DNA of 64,000 nt, taken from the NCBI RefSeq assembly GCF_000002235.5, contig NW_022145613.1, positions 14,583,383-14,647,382 on the forward strand, given 5' to 3'. A program made the position numbers and the translations under genes. Positions 1 to 19,677 of the stretch are shown here, one piece after another (the stretch's first letter is position 1; each line of letters starts with the position of its first letter). The notes beneath the pieces were generated by a model. It made no database searches and was not told the origin of the DNA. It was given only the letters and a program-made list of their open reading frames with translations. Source of the DNA: Strongylocentrotus purpuratus (taxonomy: Eukaryota; Echinodermata; Echinoidea; Camarodonta; Strongylocentrotidae).

Positions 1-820
1 TTTATATTTATAACATGAATGAAATTGACTACTATCCTCCTATCCGTGCGAAGCACGGAAGCTTTGACATTTCATTTAATCATTATAGAAAGAAGACGAT
101 TCGTTGTACCGTTCACAACTTTTAATCCTGTTCTAAATTCAGTTTCCTCCTATCCGCGCGAAGATTTGAAGCTTTGAAGCTTTGACATTTCATTGAATTA
201 TTGTAGAAAGAAGACGACTCGTTGTCCCGTTCGCGACTCTTAATCCTTATCTAAATTCAATTTTCCCCCTCCTGCGCGAAGCTTAGACGTTTCCTTAAAT
301 TATAAGAGATAGAAGACGATTCGTTGTACCGTTCTTGTTTCTTAATCCTTGTCTCACTGAATCCAGTTTCCCCCTTCCCGCGCAAAGCGCGAAAGCTTAG
401 ACGTTTTATTGAATCATTAGAAAAAGAAAACGATTCGTTGTACAGTTCACAACTTTTAATCCTGGTCTGAATTCAGTTTCCCCCCTACCCGCGCGAAGTG
501 CGGAAGCTTTGACGTTTCATTTAATTATCATAGAAGGAAGACGATTCGTTGTACTGTTCCTGACTATCAGTCCTTGTCTGAATTCAGTTTCCTCTCCCGC
601 GCGAAGCGCGGAAGCTGTGACGTTCCATTGAATTATTATAGAAAGAAGACGACTCGTTATACCGTTCGCGACTCTTAACCCTAATTCATTCAGTTTCCCG
701 CCTCTTGCGCGAAGCGCGGAAGCTTTGGCGTTTTCATCAAAATATTAGAGAAAGGAAGACGATTCGTTGTACCGTTGTTGACTCTTAATCCTTGTTTTTA
801 ATTTTCCCGAAAATTTTAAA
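1..820. repeat. Satellite-like tandem repeat, ~115-bp unit, about 7 copies
   Basis: A unit of roughly 110-118 bp recurs from the window edge to about 820. Each copy has a CGCGAAG(C)GCGGAAGCTT block, a middle with ATAGAAAGAAGACGA followed by TTCGTTGTACCGTTC, and an end with TCTTAATCCT..TCTAAATTCAGTTTCC. The TTCGTTGTACCGTTC block recurs near positions 97, 215, 320, 435, 545, 655 and 765. Copies differ by scattered substitutions and small indels, so the array is not fresh. It probably continues left of the window. No coding capacity is seen. Confidence 0.85.
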
Positions 821-1119
821 CCTCTGATTTCTTTAGCTGATATTATAGGAAAGTGAAACTTCGAGAAAATACAAGTATTATAGTTGTAGTCACTCTCGAA
901 GTCGTCACAGCGGATAAAGGTCACAGTTCGTAGGGGAAAATAAATTGTCAGCCGACCGACATTATCTATCTCACCGACTTCAAACTTCTGAATTGATATA
1001 GTACACGAGGATCGAGCAAGAATACCGACACAGCTGACTCGACACAGCAACATATTTACGTGTATGCGTGTCTTTCTTGCTCTCTCGACGAGACGACTCC
1101 ACCCAACAACCCCCATCTC

Positions 1120-1395
1120 TCTTTTACTCCCACTCCTCCTCTCTCAGGCTCTTACCACCCCTTTCTCTCCTCTCTTTCACCCCCCGTATCTTTTGTTTCC
1201 CTTTTCTCTTTTTCCCCCCTTTCATTTCTTTTCCTTTCTTTCTTCTCCTCTCTCTTTTTCTTTTTTCCCCTCTTTCTTTCTTCTCTTTTCTTTTCCTTCC
1301 TTTCTCTCCTTTCTTTCCATTCTTTTCTTTTCCTTTTTTTTCCTTCTTTCCCTTCCCTTTCCTTTTCCCTCCCCCTTTTCTCTTTTTTCCCGACG
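1120..1395. repeat. Long polypyrimidine (C/T) tract
   Basis: About 275 bp of almost pure pyrimidine (TTTCT, CCTTT and CTCTT mixtures) on the + strand. All six-frame open stretches here are low-complexity Ser/Phe/Leu or Lys/Arg/Glu artefacts. It is a simple-sequence expansion and a possible H-DNA (triplex) former. Confidence 0.85.
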
Positions 1396-1477
1396 GCAGC
1401 GCAGTTTTACCGACAATATCCTGACAGGTGGTGGGGTGTCGCACCCCCACCCCCCCCCCCCTTGGAGACGCCCCTGC

Positions 1478-1759
1478 CTATACTGCACCCTCCTTAAAGT
1501 CCATATCTAACCTGCTTTGATACTCATCGCTGTCAATGTACTCATCCTCCTCTGGCTCATTCTCTATCCTCATCCACCAAAGCTCGCCATGAGCCTCCTC
1601 ATCGCCAGGATCTTGGACGACATTGTGGCCAACCATCGTCCTGCTCGCCGTCTTCCTCCTCTTCCTCGGCTCCTCCTCCTCCTCCCCCCCCCCCCCCCCA
1701 CTCCGGGAAGGAAAGACAGCATCCATGTTCCCAAAATCCAAAAAAGGGGTACTTTTCAC
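1478..1759 (-). CDS. Uncharacterised acidic open frame (possible exon or chance ORF)
   Basis: An open frame of 93 codons begins with ATG at 1759. It has a glycine/glutamate tract translated from simple repeats, a short basic patch (RKRRK), then a normal-looking acidic tail with EDEYIDSDEY. I do not recognise a family. The tail composition is more protein-like than the neighbouring simple-repeat frames, but no splice partner or conserved domain is visible and much of the N-terminal half is low complexity. It may be an exon of a gene lying mostly outside what I can read, or chance. Confidence 0.2.
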   Translation of the reverse strand: MKSTPFLDFGNMDAVFPSRSGGGGGEEEEEPRKRRKTASRTMVGHNVVQDPGDEEAHGELWWMRIENEPEEDEYIDSDEYQSRLDMDFKEGAV

Positions 1760-2278
1760 GCTACAAAGTCCTGCTCATAATACACAAACAAAAATCAGCC
1801 CGTATTGACTTTACACACCGGACTTGGGGGGGGGGGGGTGTTTTCAAAGGGAGGGAACATGCATATGTGTACCCTAAAAAACCTAAGTGGGGCCGGGCCT
1901 CCTCCTCCTATTAGGCAACCAAATACGGGCAAATTTTCAAGGTTCACTGACTCGTCGCTGTCCTCTCTGACATTAAGACTGAAGTAGAGAAATGAAATGA
2001 ATGAGGAAATATATACCAAACAGTAATATATAATTGATGATGACAATTATTGTTGCGGGGGTGTTTCTTCTGTTCATAACACAAGTTTTATTGGAAAAAT
2101 ATCTTCCACGATAAATGTCATGAAGGTTGCATTAATGAGAATCTCTATATTTTAATTATTTGAATCCCAAGTTAACACATAAACATGATAAAGACTGACA
2201 CTATGAATTCTGAGGTTTAATAATCATATTGTTAGATACCTTTTAATGTCTTTTAGACATAAACCTACAACAAGTATA

Positions 2279-3197
2279 CACTGTAAAAAAATAATAGTCG
2301 AAATAACTCAATAAAATTGAGGAAAAGAATTGCCTTATTTTTATTAAGTAAATATTACCTACGGCATCTTAAGTAGAAATTACTTATTTTGCTGAATAAA
2401 TTTTTACTCAGTTAAATCGAGTTACATTAACGTATATAATTTAAGTATTGTAATCATTTTAGATAATTAAAAAAAAGCTATGATAGAATTACATATTGCA
2501 CGATTTGGTACCCATCTAATCTAACAAGTAACATCCACTAATCATTCACTACTTCTATTTAAGATTTAACCGTATATATATATATCTACCACCATCACAA
2601 ACTATTACATACGCTTCAATTCGACACATATTGAAAGGCTCCAAATTTTATACATATACTTGATCGTAGCATCTTAAAAGGAAAGTTGGTTGACAATTTC
2701 CTGAAATATCAAGTTTTTATTTGTTTTGAACTGGGTAACAATTAAAAATTGTCTTGTCTTTGCTTAGCCATGTTAAATGAATTAGTAAATGTTTTAAAGT
2801 CCTTAAATTTTCATTCAACCACAAAAAAGAATTGTTTTATTTTAAAAAGAGTTTAATTTGGTCTTAATGAATATTCATAAATTATGTAAATATTTCTATT
2901 ACGCACTGCATCGGTCCTTACTTTAAAAAGATAAGAATAATCAACATAAATTGTTTGAGTAATACGTATAATTTCTGATTTTGAGTTAAAATTACTAAAT
3001 TAATACAAGCTGAAATTACTTAAAGTTCTTATGTATTTGATGTTACTTAAATATTCCACGTATGTTCTACTAAATTGAAAGTTTGAGTTAGCAAGACTTA
3101 AATTTAGTGCGTAAGTGGCTAAACTAATGTTTTCAAGTAAATTCTACATGGAAAAAATACGTAAAAATTACCAATGAACAAATTCTTTTTTACAGTG
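2279..3197. mobile_element. 919-bp AT-rich non-autonomous DNA transposon with TIRs
   Basis: The left end reads CACTGTAAAAAAATAA and the right end is its inverted counterpart (TTCTTTTTTACAGTG). Both ends are bordered by TA (2277-2278 and 3198-3199). The interior is very AT-rich, with many short AAATTACT/AGTAATTT-type words and no reading frame. The TIRs, TA borders and lack of coding capacity fit a non-autonomous cut-and-paste element, possibly Tc1/mariner-like. The superfamily is not settled. Confidence 0.7.
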
Positions 3198-3722
3198 TAG
3201 CATCTAACACTGTAGAATTACACCTTTTCCCCAGAATATAAAGCGAAATAGTCATGTAAGAATTGACAGGTAAGTACTGATCTAAAAACCATGACCTTGT
3301 CCATGAGCCTGTATAAGCTGATATCGCAAGTTTGCACTCATTTTTGTCCTTTTCCACTTATTCAACTATTTTAATTTGAAGTGACGAGGATAATGTAGGC
3401 TTATATTATAACCACTAGTAAGACACCTGCGATCGGTGAACAGGTATAGTCCTAAATTAGCATCGCTGGATTAAAGTCAATAAAGTAAAGTAAACAACTT
3501 TAAGAAAGTGCCATTTTGTAAGATATGATTTTATATGCAATTAAACATTTACATGTGGATTTTTTCCTTAAACTTGGAAATGCCACTTACCATTAGAACC
3601 TTTTCAGCAACTCTGAAATCGATCAGGCTGTCATCATCAGAGCATGAATCTACGAGAATAATTGAATTAAAAAAAAAATATATAAAACTAGATGGAATTT
3701 TGACTGCGCGCAGTCGAAAGTG

Positions 3723-4810
3723 ATGCCTCCGCCATAGAGCAATTTAAACAAGTTTGGAGTTTAAATCTCCAGTGGTTCTTGAGATATCATGATAACAATC
3801 TCAATGTATGATACACACTATCATTAAGTTTGAAGTTTAAATCTCCAGTGGTTCTTGAGATATTATGATATGGTGATACATACTATCATTAAGTTTGAAG
3901 TGAAAATTCTCCAGTGGTTGTTGAGATATCGCGATAACGATCTCAATGTATGGAATTTCATAAGTTGACCTCTGTGACCCTTGACCTTTAACCTACGTGC
4001 TCCAGAATCTAATCAGATTGTCTTCCTATGGTGATACACACTATCATTAAGTTTGAAGTTTAAATCTCCAGTGGTTCTTGAGATATTATGATAACAATCT
4101 CAATGTATGGAATTTCATAAGTTGACCTCTGTGACCCTTGACCTTTGACCTACGTGCTCCAAAATCTAATCAGATCGTCTTCCTATGGTAATACATACTA
4201 TCCTTAAGTTTGAAGTTTTTACATCTCCAGTGGTTCTTGAGATATCATGATAACAATCTCAATGTATGGAATTTCATAAGTTGACCTCTTTGACCCTTGA
4301 CCTTTGACCTACGTGCTCCAAAATGTAATCAGATTGTTTTCCTATAGTGATACACACTATCACTAAGTTTGAAGTTTAAATCTCCAGTGGTTCTTGAGAT
4401 ATCATAATAACAATCTCAATGTATGGAATTTCATAAGTTGACCTCTGTGACCCTTGACCTTTGACATACGTGCTCCACAATCTAATCAGATCGTCTTCCT
4501 ATGGTGATACATACTATCCTTAAGTTTGAAGTTTAAATCTCAAATGGTTCTTGAGATATCGCGCTAACAAACTCAATACAAGGAATTTCATAAGTTGACC
4601 TCTGTGACCTGTGACCTTTGACCTACGTACTCCAAAATCTAATCAGATCGTCTTCCTATGGTGATAAATACTATTCCCGAGTCTTAAGTTTAAATCTTAA
4701 ATGGTTCTTGAGATATTGTGATAACGGTCAAACGGGACGGACGTACGGACGTACGGACGGACAACCCGAAAACATGATGCCTCCGGCACCACCTTCGGTG
4801 GCGGAGGCAT
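3723..4810. mobile_element. 1.09-kb element bounded by ATGCCTCCGCCA inverted ends and built from ~158-bp repeats
   Basis: The first 12 bases (ATGCCTCCGCCA) and last 12 bases (TGGCGGAGGCAT) are perfect inverted repeats. The interior is a run of units of about 158 bp containing GTTCTTGAGATATCATGATA, GTTGACCTCTGTGACCCTTG and AATCTAATCAGAT; the GTTCTTGAGATAT block recurs near 3775, 3851, 4074, 4237, 4393, 4551 and 4706. Near the right end lie a (GGACGTAC)-like tract and a terminal hairpin (4772-4810). Similar ATGCCTCCG-ended repeats are common in marine invertebrates, as I recall. No coding capacity is seen and no clear target duplication was found. Confidence 0.75.
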
Positions 4811-4856
4811 AAAAAAGGTCTCTACTTAAAATGTTTCCCATATTATCACAACCCCA

Positions 4857-4960
4857 TCTCTCTCGGTCTCTCTCTCTCTCTCTTCCCCCTCTCTCTCTTT
4901 TATCATCTCTCCCGCTTTTTTCCTCCATCTTTTCCCTGGCCCCTCTCCCTCTCTCTTTGA
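4857..4960. repeat. CT-rich simple repeat
   Basis: TCTCTCTCTC and CCCTCTCTCT runs immediately right of the ATGCCTCCG element. Apparent open frames here are low-complexity. Confidence 0.7.
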
Positions 4961-5160
4961 CAGGGTTGTCAATGAAGGCAGAAAAAATAGAAGAAAATAG
5001 AGAAGAAGATACATGTCAATGTGTATCCTATCTTTCAACATGATTCGAATTAGGGCTTTATTGATTGCACTATATTTTGGACTTCTTTGCAATATTGACT
5101 CGCGTCCTTGCGAAAAATGTATGATTGACAGACATTATCCAAGACATTAGGAATGAGCTT

Positions 5161-5338
5161 CTTACATGCAGGCACGTAGCCAGAGATTGATGTTTGAGGG
5201 GGCACCTACATACATGTAATCGATCGAGGTAAAACAAAGGGGTCTAAAAAAAGTTCAACCGATCTTGGATTTTTTTTTGGGGGGGGGGGGCATGTGCCCC
5301 CCCCCCCGTGCCCCAGTGGCTACGTGCCTGCTTACATG
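5161..5338. mobile_element. hAT-like MITE with 8-bp target-site duplication
   Basis: The element spans 5169-5330 (162 bp). It starts CAGGCACGTAGCCAG and ends with the inverse, TGGCTACGTGCCTG. It is flanked by perfect 8-bp direct repeats CTTACATG at 5161-5168 and 5331-5338. The interior has facing runs of G and C around GGGGGCATGTGCCCC. An 8-bp duplication is the hallmark of hAT-superfamily insertion. The perfect TSD suggests a fairly young copy. Confidence 0.85.
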
Positions 5339-5621
5339 GCGACCCGCGACCGTATAATTAAGAGAGAAGATAATTTTGTAAACATATCAATTAGTTTCAC
5401 TTAGTTTCGTCGTCGATATGCTAGTGTGCGCATCAAAATACCGAGCCGTGATTGGCTAAAAGTTGCTGCGCACAGCTAAGTTTCACATGGTTTCGTATGA
5501 TCAATAAGCCAGTTTTTGAGCTGATTGCGCAAGTGCGTGCGGCTTATATATCACGGTTTTTTAAAGTAGGCCCCGGGAGTAGGCCTATATATTAGAAATA
5601 TATATTTTTTTAATTTCAAAT

Positions 5622-5654
5622 CGTGCGTACTGCACTTGAAGTGCAGTACGCACG
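5622..5654. repeat. 33-bp perfect palindrome (16-bp arms, 1-nt centre)
   Basis: CGTGCGTACTGCACTT is followed by one G and then its exact inverse complement. Matching continues imperfectly outward (CAAA..TTTG). It lies about 1 kb upstream of the PABPC start codon. It may be the end of a small hairpin element or a cruciform-forming site; no function is established. Confidence 0.8.
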
Positions 5655-6350
5655 CTTTGAATTAACAAACAGATAAGTAAATACGTGAATGTTATTTTTT
5701 TCATTCAGTATACCCCCGATTATTTTGGCAGCGAGTGAGTCTCTCTCCTGCTCTATCTTATCTACTTATTACAATATTTGTAATAACGCAAGAATATCGG
5801 ATTAAGTTGTACAAAATTAGATCAAATGATAAGCAATTAAACTATACAGCAATTAAATGAAATCTTGAATAGGGGGTCTATCGTATTCAAAATCAAGATA
5901 AAACTGAATGAAACATAAACTCGTGTACAATAGACATTGTGCGAAGTGCCTTTTGCCTCACATGGCCATCAATGAAGTTGTAAAGCGATTGCGACATAAT
6001 TTTTTGAGAATGAGTCAACGAAGTTTCGCTGATACTCAAGCATGGTGACTTACGTAGTAGAAGCGAATACAGAATATGCCGCGTGAATGGAGTGAGCAAA
6101 TATCCGCATCACACGCCCTTGAACCGCATTACTTGGGCTCGTGAGATTTGAATGGACAAATACCTTTAAAATGGTTGATCGAATTGACAAAAATATAAAC
6201 CATTCTTGTTATAATCAAAATTAATGAATCATGCTTCCGGCATATTATTTTTTGTTCGGATGACTATTCGATATGATATGGAACTATATTTTCTTCCGCG
6301 CGGAACGATAATTAAATGGCCGTTATCGATCATGCGCAGCATTCTATATT
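5655..6350. other. Unassigned AT-rich stretch upstream of PABPC
   Basis: No conserved coding region, RNA gene or repeat was recognised here. It contains the presumed distal 5' flank of PABPC. Confidence 0.4.
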
Positions 6351-6351
6351 T

Positions 6352-15644
<9,293 letters not shown>

Positions 15645-17156
15645 ACCATTATCGCACCTCATCTGCAGAGACCACCCCCCCCCCCCCCCCTCTTCAGTAA
15701 AGATCAATACATCGCCGCTCTCTGAATAATCCCAACCCACGTTAGTAAAAATTCTCAGCAAAGAAAAAATGACTTGTATGATCTTCATTAACTTCACGGC
15801 AAACACAACTCTAAAGTTGTGGTCCACTTAATTCATTCGGAAGATAATATAATATGCCGATAGCAATTGCTTTTGACAGTGCTAGCGCATGTACTGCAAA
15901 ACAACTTATTTTAAATACATGTAAAATTGTCTGGCTATGCATCTCGCAGACAGCTGCATTGTCGAAGTGGTTTAGATTTCAGATTCACCGACTCTTGTAA
16001 CCCCATTGCAATCCTAAACCAGTTGGCACAAAACTTGTAGGACCCTACCCGCCAATTGATTGTAGAATACAAAAGCAGTGATCAACATTCTTGTAATAAA
16101 AAAAAAAATGCAAAAAAAGAATGTACTTATGAAAGTACAGATTTACATAAAAATTAAAAACGGGTCTTTATATTCTCTTTGAAACAATGAAAAAAAAATA
16201 GAAAAAAGTCATAGTACTTGTCAAATTTTGAATGAAACTAACAAACGCAAAAAATGTCGCCCTAAAAATAAAAAATGAAAAAAAAATGAAAAACTCTGAA
16301 AACACAAATGTGAAAAGGGGGTTTGTAAAATGCAACCTTGTAATAAAAGATTTTTTTTAGTTCACATTGTGAACTTGAAGAAAAAAAAATGAAAAAGAAA
16401 AAAAAAAAGCAAAACTTGAAAAAAGTCAACTTATGTCTGGTTGATGTGTATCGTCTTCGTGTTTTATGTATTGCGACCTTTTATAATTTATTTCATTTAT
16501 TTGTGGTCAGAAATAGCACTTAATTTACAATGTACCCTTCAGTATGTTACACCTTAATACAATGAAATAATATCTTGTAGTAATTTTGTTCTATTGAAAA
16601 ACACATTTAGATTTTATTTAGTTCATTATCTTTCAAAAGAAAATTGAGAAATTTTGACTTGCATGTTTACAGTATATACGATTGGACATCAATTTTCTTT
16701 TCCTTCACTGATTGTTAGATTATTATCACTTTTGAATATAGTTTGGATGAAGTGCCTTTCTTAATGAGCTTGTGTTTTTCCTTTCATGTACATAAGTTTT
16801 ACTTTTTTTCCTGTTTTTTTTCCTGCTGTTATTTCTCTTTATTGTTTGTGTTATTTCTTTTTTGCATGCTTTAGACAGTTGCCCAAAGTTGATAGAGTAA
16901 TAACATTTACAATAATATGTGGCTAGAAAATACAGAAAATTGTTATTTCATTCTGAATATCCTTGTGGCATTACCTGAAATCCAATAGATAATATATCAC
17001 CAGAAAAAAAAAGTTGACTGAAACATAAAAATCTAAAAAAACACATGCGAAAAAATGATAAATGAACACTAATACTGGGCAAACTTTGGTATTTACAAGA
17101 TATCAGTCATGGAAGAGATATCCAGTCATGTGTTTCATTAAAAACTACAAAATAAA
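15645..17156 (+). other. Probable PABPC 3' UTR with A-rich tracts and poly(A) signal
   Basis: After the TAG stop the sequence holds a C run (~15671-15690), then unusually many A tracts at 16098-16111, 16187-16205, 16260-16292 and 16379-16410. A canonical AATAAA at 17151-17156 followed by GT-rich sequence is the best 3' end candidate, giving a 3' UTR of about 1.5 kb. Internal AATAAA words near 16097 and 16342 could give shorter forms. Confidence 0.45.
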
Positions 17157-18112
17157 CTTTGGTTCTTACTCTATAACAGGTTGCTTGTGTTTTTTCTTGT
17201 GATCCAGTTTACTGAAAATGATGTAATTGAATCCTTGGCATATGCTTTTGAGAGTGGAAGAAAGAACTTAGTGGAGTGAAAAAGAAAAGAGTGTTGGTGA
17301 AAAGCATGTAATCAATGAAAAAATGTTATTCTTGGTCCATCTAGTTCATTAATGATCAGTTTTCCTAAATTTTGTTGAAAGAAAGAAATACAGGGGTGGA
17401 ATGAGATGGACGGAGAGAGGAAGGGTGTGTGTGATGGAGAGATAGATTCAGTTCATTTATTCAACGATATAAAAAATAGTACAATACAATGGAACATGTT
17501 GACATAGACTAATCATATATAAAGTCAACATATCGTTAGGGGCAACCCCAAAAGATCCAAGATGAACTGGTGACCCTTTTATAGATAGATGAGATGTATT
17601 GAAAGTGAGATAGAGAGCTAGAGAGACAGGGTGTGTTTGTGTGAGAAAGAGAGAGGGAGAGAGAGATTGTAACTTTGGCCTTTTGCATAAACACAAAACA
17701 CATCTCAATTATCAACTGATGAGAATCATGTACTTGTATTGAGGTCTTTGTTTAATTGCAACTATTCTGTGCCAATTAAAGTCCTCGCCTACAAGAAGAA
17801 TTTAGGTTCACTAAAACAAAGTGAGATAAGTAGGTACTTCAGACGCTTGAACAATGAAGGATAACAGAACAAACATTTAAAGCGGTAATTTACAAATTTA
17901 TTGATACAAAGAAGTACACTTTCCCTTTATAGGTAGGCATCAAGATCAAGGTGTGATGATACATGTATATTGAAGAATTAAAGATGAGGAATGCATAGTC
18001 GTAAAGTGAGGTTACATGGATATCTGGCAGGAATCAAGTTGAAATGGAATACTTGTACAAATCTACAAATAGTTAAATATAGATCTCAAATAATTATCAC
18101 ATACATTACAAC

Positions 18113-18262
18113 TGGGACCCGTTTCACAAAGCTTTTTTTCAATGACAAATGACAAAAATCAGTGAAAAATCAGAATAACCAATCAGAAGCATGGATTTTA
18201 GTAGCTTGTAACAAAAACTGTCATTTGTCACTGATGACAAGTTTTGTGAAACACCCCCCTGG
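18113..18262. mobile_element. MITE with CCCGTTTCACAAAGC-type TIRs
   Basis: The left end CTGGGACCCGTTTCACAAAG and right end TTTTGTGAAACACCCCCCTGG form imperfect inverted repeats. Internal words AATGACAAATGACA and TGTCATTTGTCACTG are also mirrored. The terminal TTTCACAAAG motif is shared with the elements at 18963 and 45771. Confidence 0.7.
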
Positions 18263-18962
18263 TGGATATGATACATAGATACCACTGCACTTTGTGATTC
18301 AGTATACTTGAACAGAGCAGTACAGTTGACAAACATTCAATACCACAGTTTTGAGACGAGATCATTTCAGATCTAGATAAATGAAATTGAAGAATTAATA
18401 GCATGTTGTACTACATTTTAAAATTCAGGTACATGTATACAAACCCAGGATGGGTGGAACTTTCAAATCTCTCATTTATATGTTTTTTTTTATTTCAATT
18501 TTATTATTATTACTGATACAAACATTTGCCAGCACTTTTGTTGAACATTAAATCTTTTTAAAATGAAAAAATTGTCTTTGATATAATTCTTACAGACAAT
18601 TTCAAAAGATAACGTGACAAAAGTTACAACTTTGTTAATACTGGAGCTTTTAGCTGGGAAAATATGTCCAATAATGTTGTACACCTGCAACATTAGATCC
18701 TCTCCACAACCCCGTAAAAAAAAAATTAAATGATATTCAAGTGCAATGAATAGTCATTGCATAACCATGCTATTGAAAATATACTGTATACAAAATATTG
18801 ACAGTTCATTTACTGCATGTATGTAATACAAATAGAACTTTTTGAAGGAAGAAGACATGGAACAAGATAGAAAGGAACACTTAAGGTGGGCAATTTAAAA
18901 ATTGTATTCCTATATATACATCAGTAACAAAGTGAATGCCTGGACGGTTTTAATACATCATA

Positions 18963-19140
18963 GGGGTATTTCACAAATTCGCCATCAAGAACATGAAATA
19001 TCCTTGATAATAGAAAATATGAATGATTTGAATCAACATTTTATGCCTTTTAAAATAACTTTTACAAAATATTTTCAAAGATGCTAACAGCTTTCCATAA
19101 TTGTTAAGTCCAACTTAGGATCTTTGTGAAACATCCCCCA
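18963..19140 (-). mobile_element. MITE, short copy of the family at 45771-46054
   Basis: Read on the minus strand it starts GGGGGATGTTTCACAAAGAT and runs through CCTAAGTTGGACTTAACAAT to TTTGTGAAATACCCC. Flanking TA is present on both sides. Most of its interior matches the element at 45771-46054 in the opposite orientation. It lacks that copy's right-hand ~100 bp, so one is a deletion or composite of the other. Confidence 0.75.
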
Positions 19141-19677
19141 TATCATTTAATTTGAAAAATCACACACAAATAAGTTTTGCTACATTTTCATTGTAATGTA
19201 CTAATTCCTGTGAAGGAAATTCACCTCTTCATTTCAAACAAACCGATGTGCTTTTACATGTGATTCAGAAACTGCCTGACATACGAAAGAAGAAGTAATG
19301 AAAAATTGTGAAGATGAGTATTACAAACTTATTCAGCTACAGAGAGGAAATTGAGAATCAGAAAGTAGAAAAGTGAAAAGTCTGCCTCTAAAACCTGAAA
19401 CAACATCTTTTCTAAGAATGCTCATCAATGAAAAAAATAAACGATTCACAAGTAATCTCTTCCAGAAATAATAAATATCAGAGTACAAGACATCCTCATT
19501 ATTTGATATTGATTGCAGGGTAGTGCATATTCTTTTTAATTCAATATTTACTAACTCTACTCCACAAATATATATGTATAATTATATACAAGGTCGGATT
19601 CAAGAATATGTAGTTCTACCTATATCACTTTGTACAAGTATACAGTGAAGAGTCCACTATAGGAATCGCCCGTCACC

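Larger units (their letters stand above)
17157..19677. other. Convergent PABPC/DNALI1 intergenic region
   Basis: The 3' ends of PABPC (+) and DNALI1 (-) face each other. Apart from the MITEs at 18113-18262 and 18963-19140 and a GA/CT-rich patch near 17640, it is AT-rich sequence without a recognisable exon. The right part is probably DNALI1 3' UTR. Confidence 0.5.

Noticed and set aside
1060-1510. Several overlapping 100-150-codon open frames on both strands
   Set aside because: All come from a pyrimidine-rich simple-sequence tract and encode low-complexity Ser/Phe/Leu or Lys/Arg/Glu runs.
4760-4815. Helitron 3' end (terminal hairpin)
   Set aside because: The hairpin is followed by TAAAAAAGG rather than CTRR, and the element has 12-bp inverted ends, which Helitrons lack.
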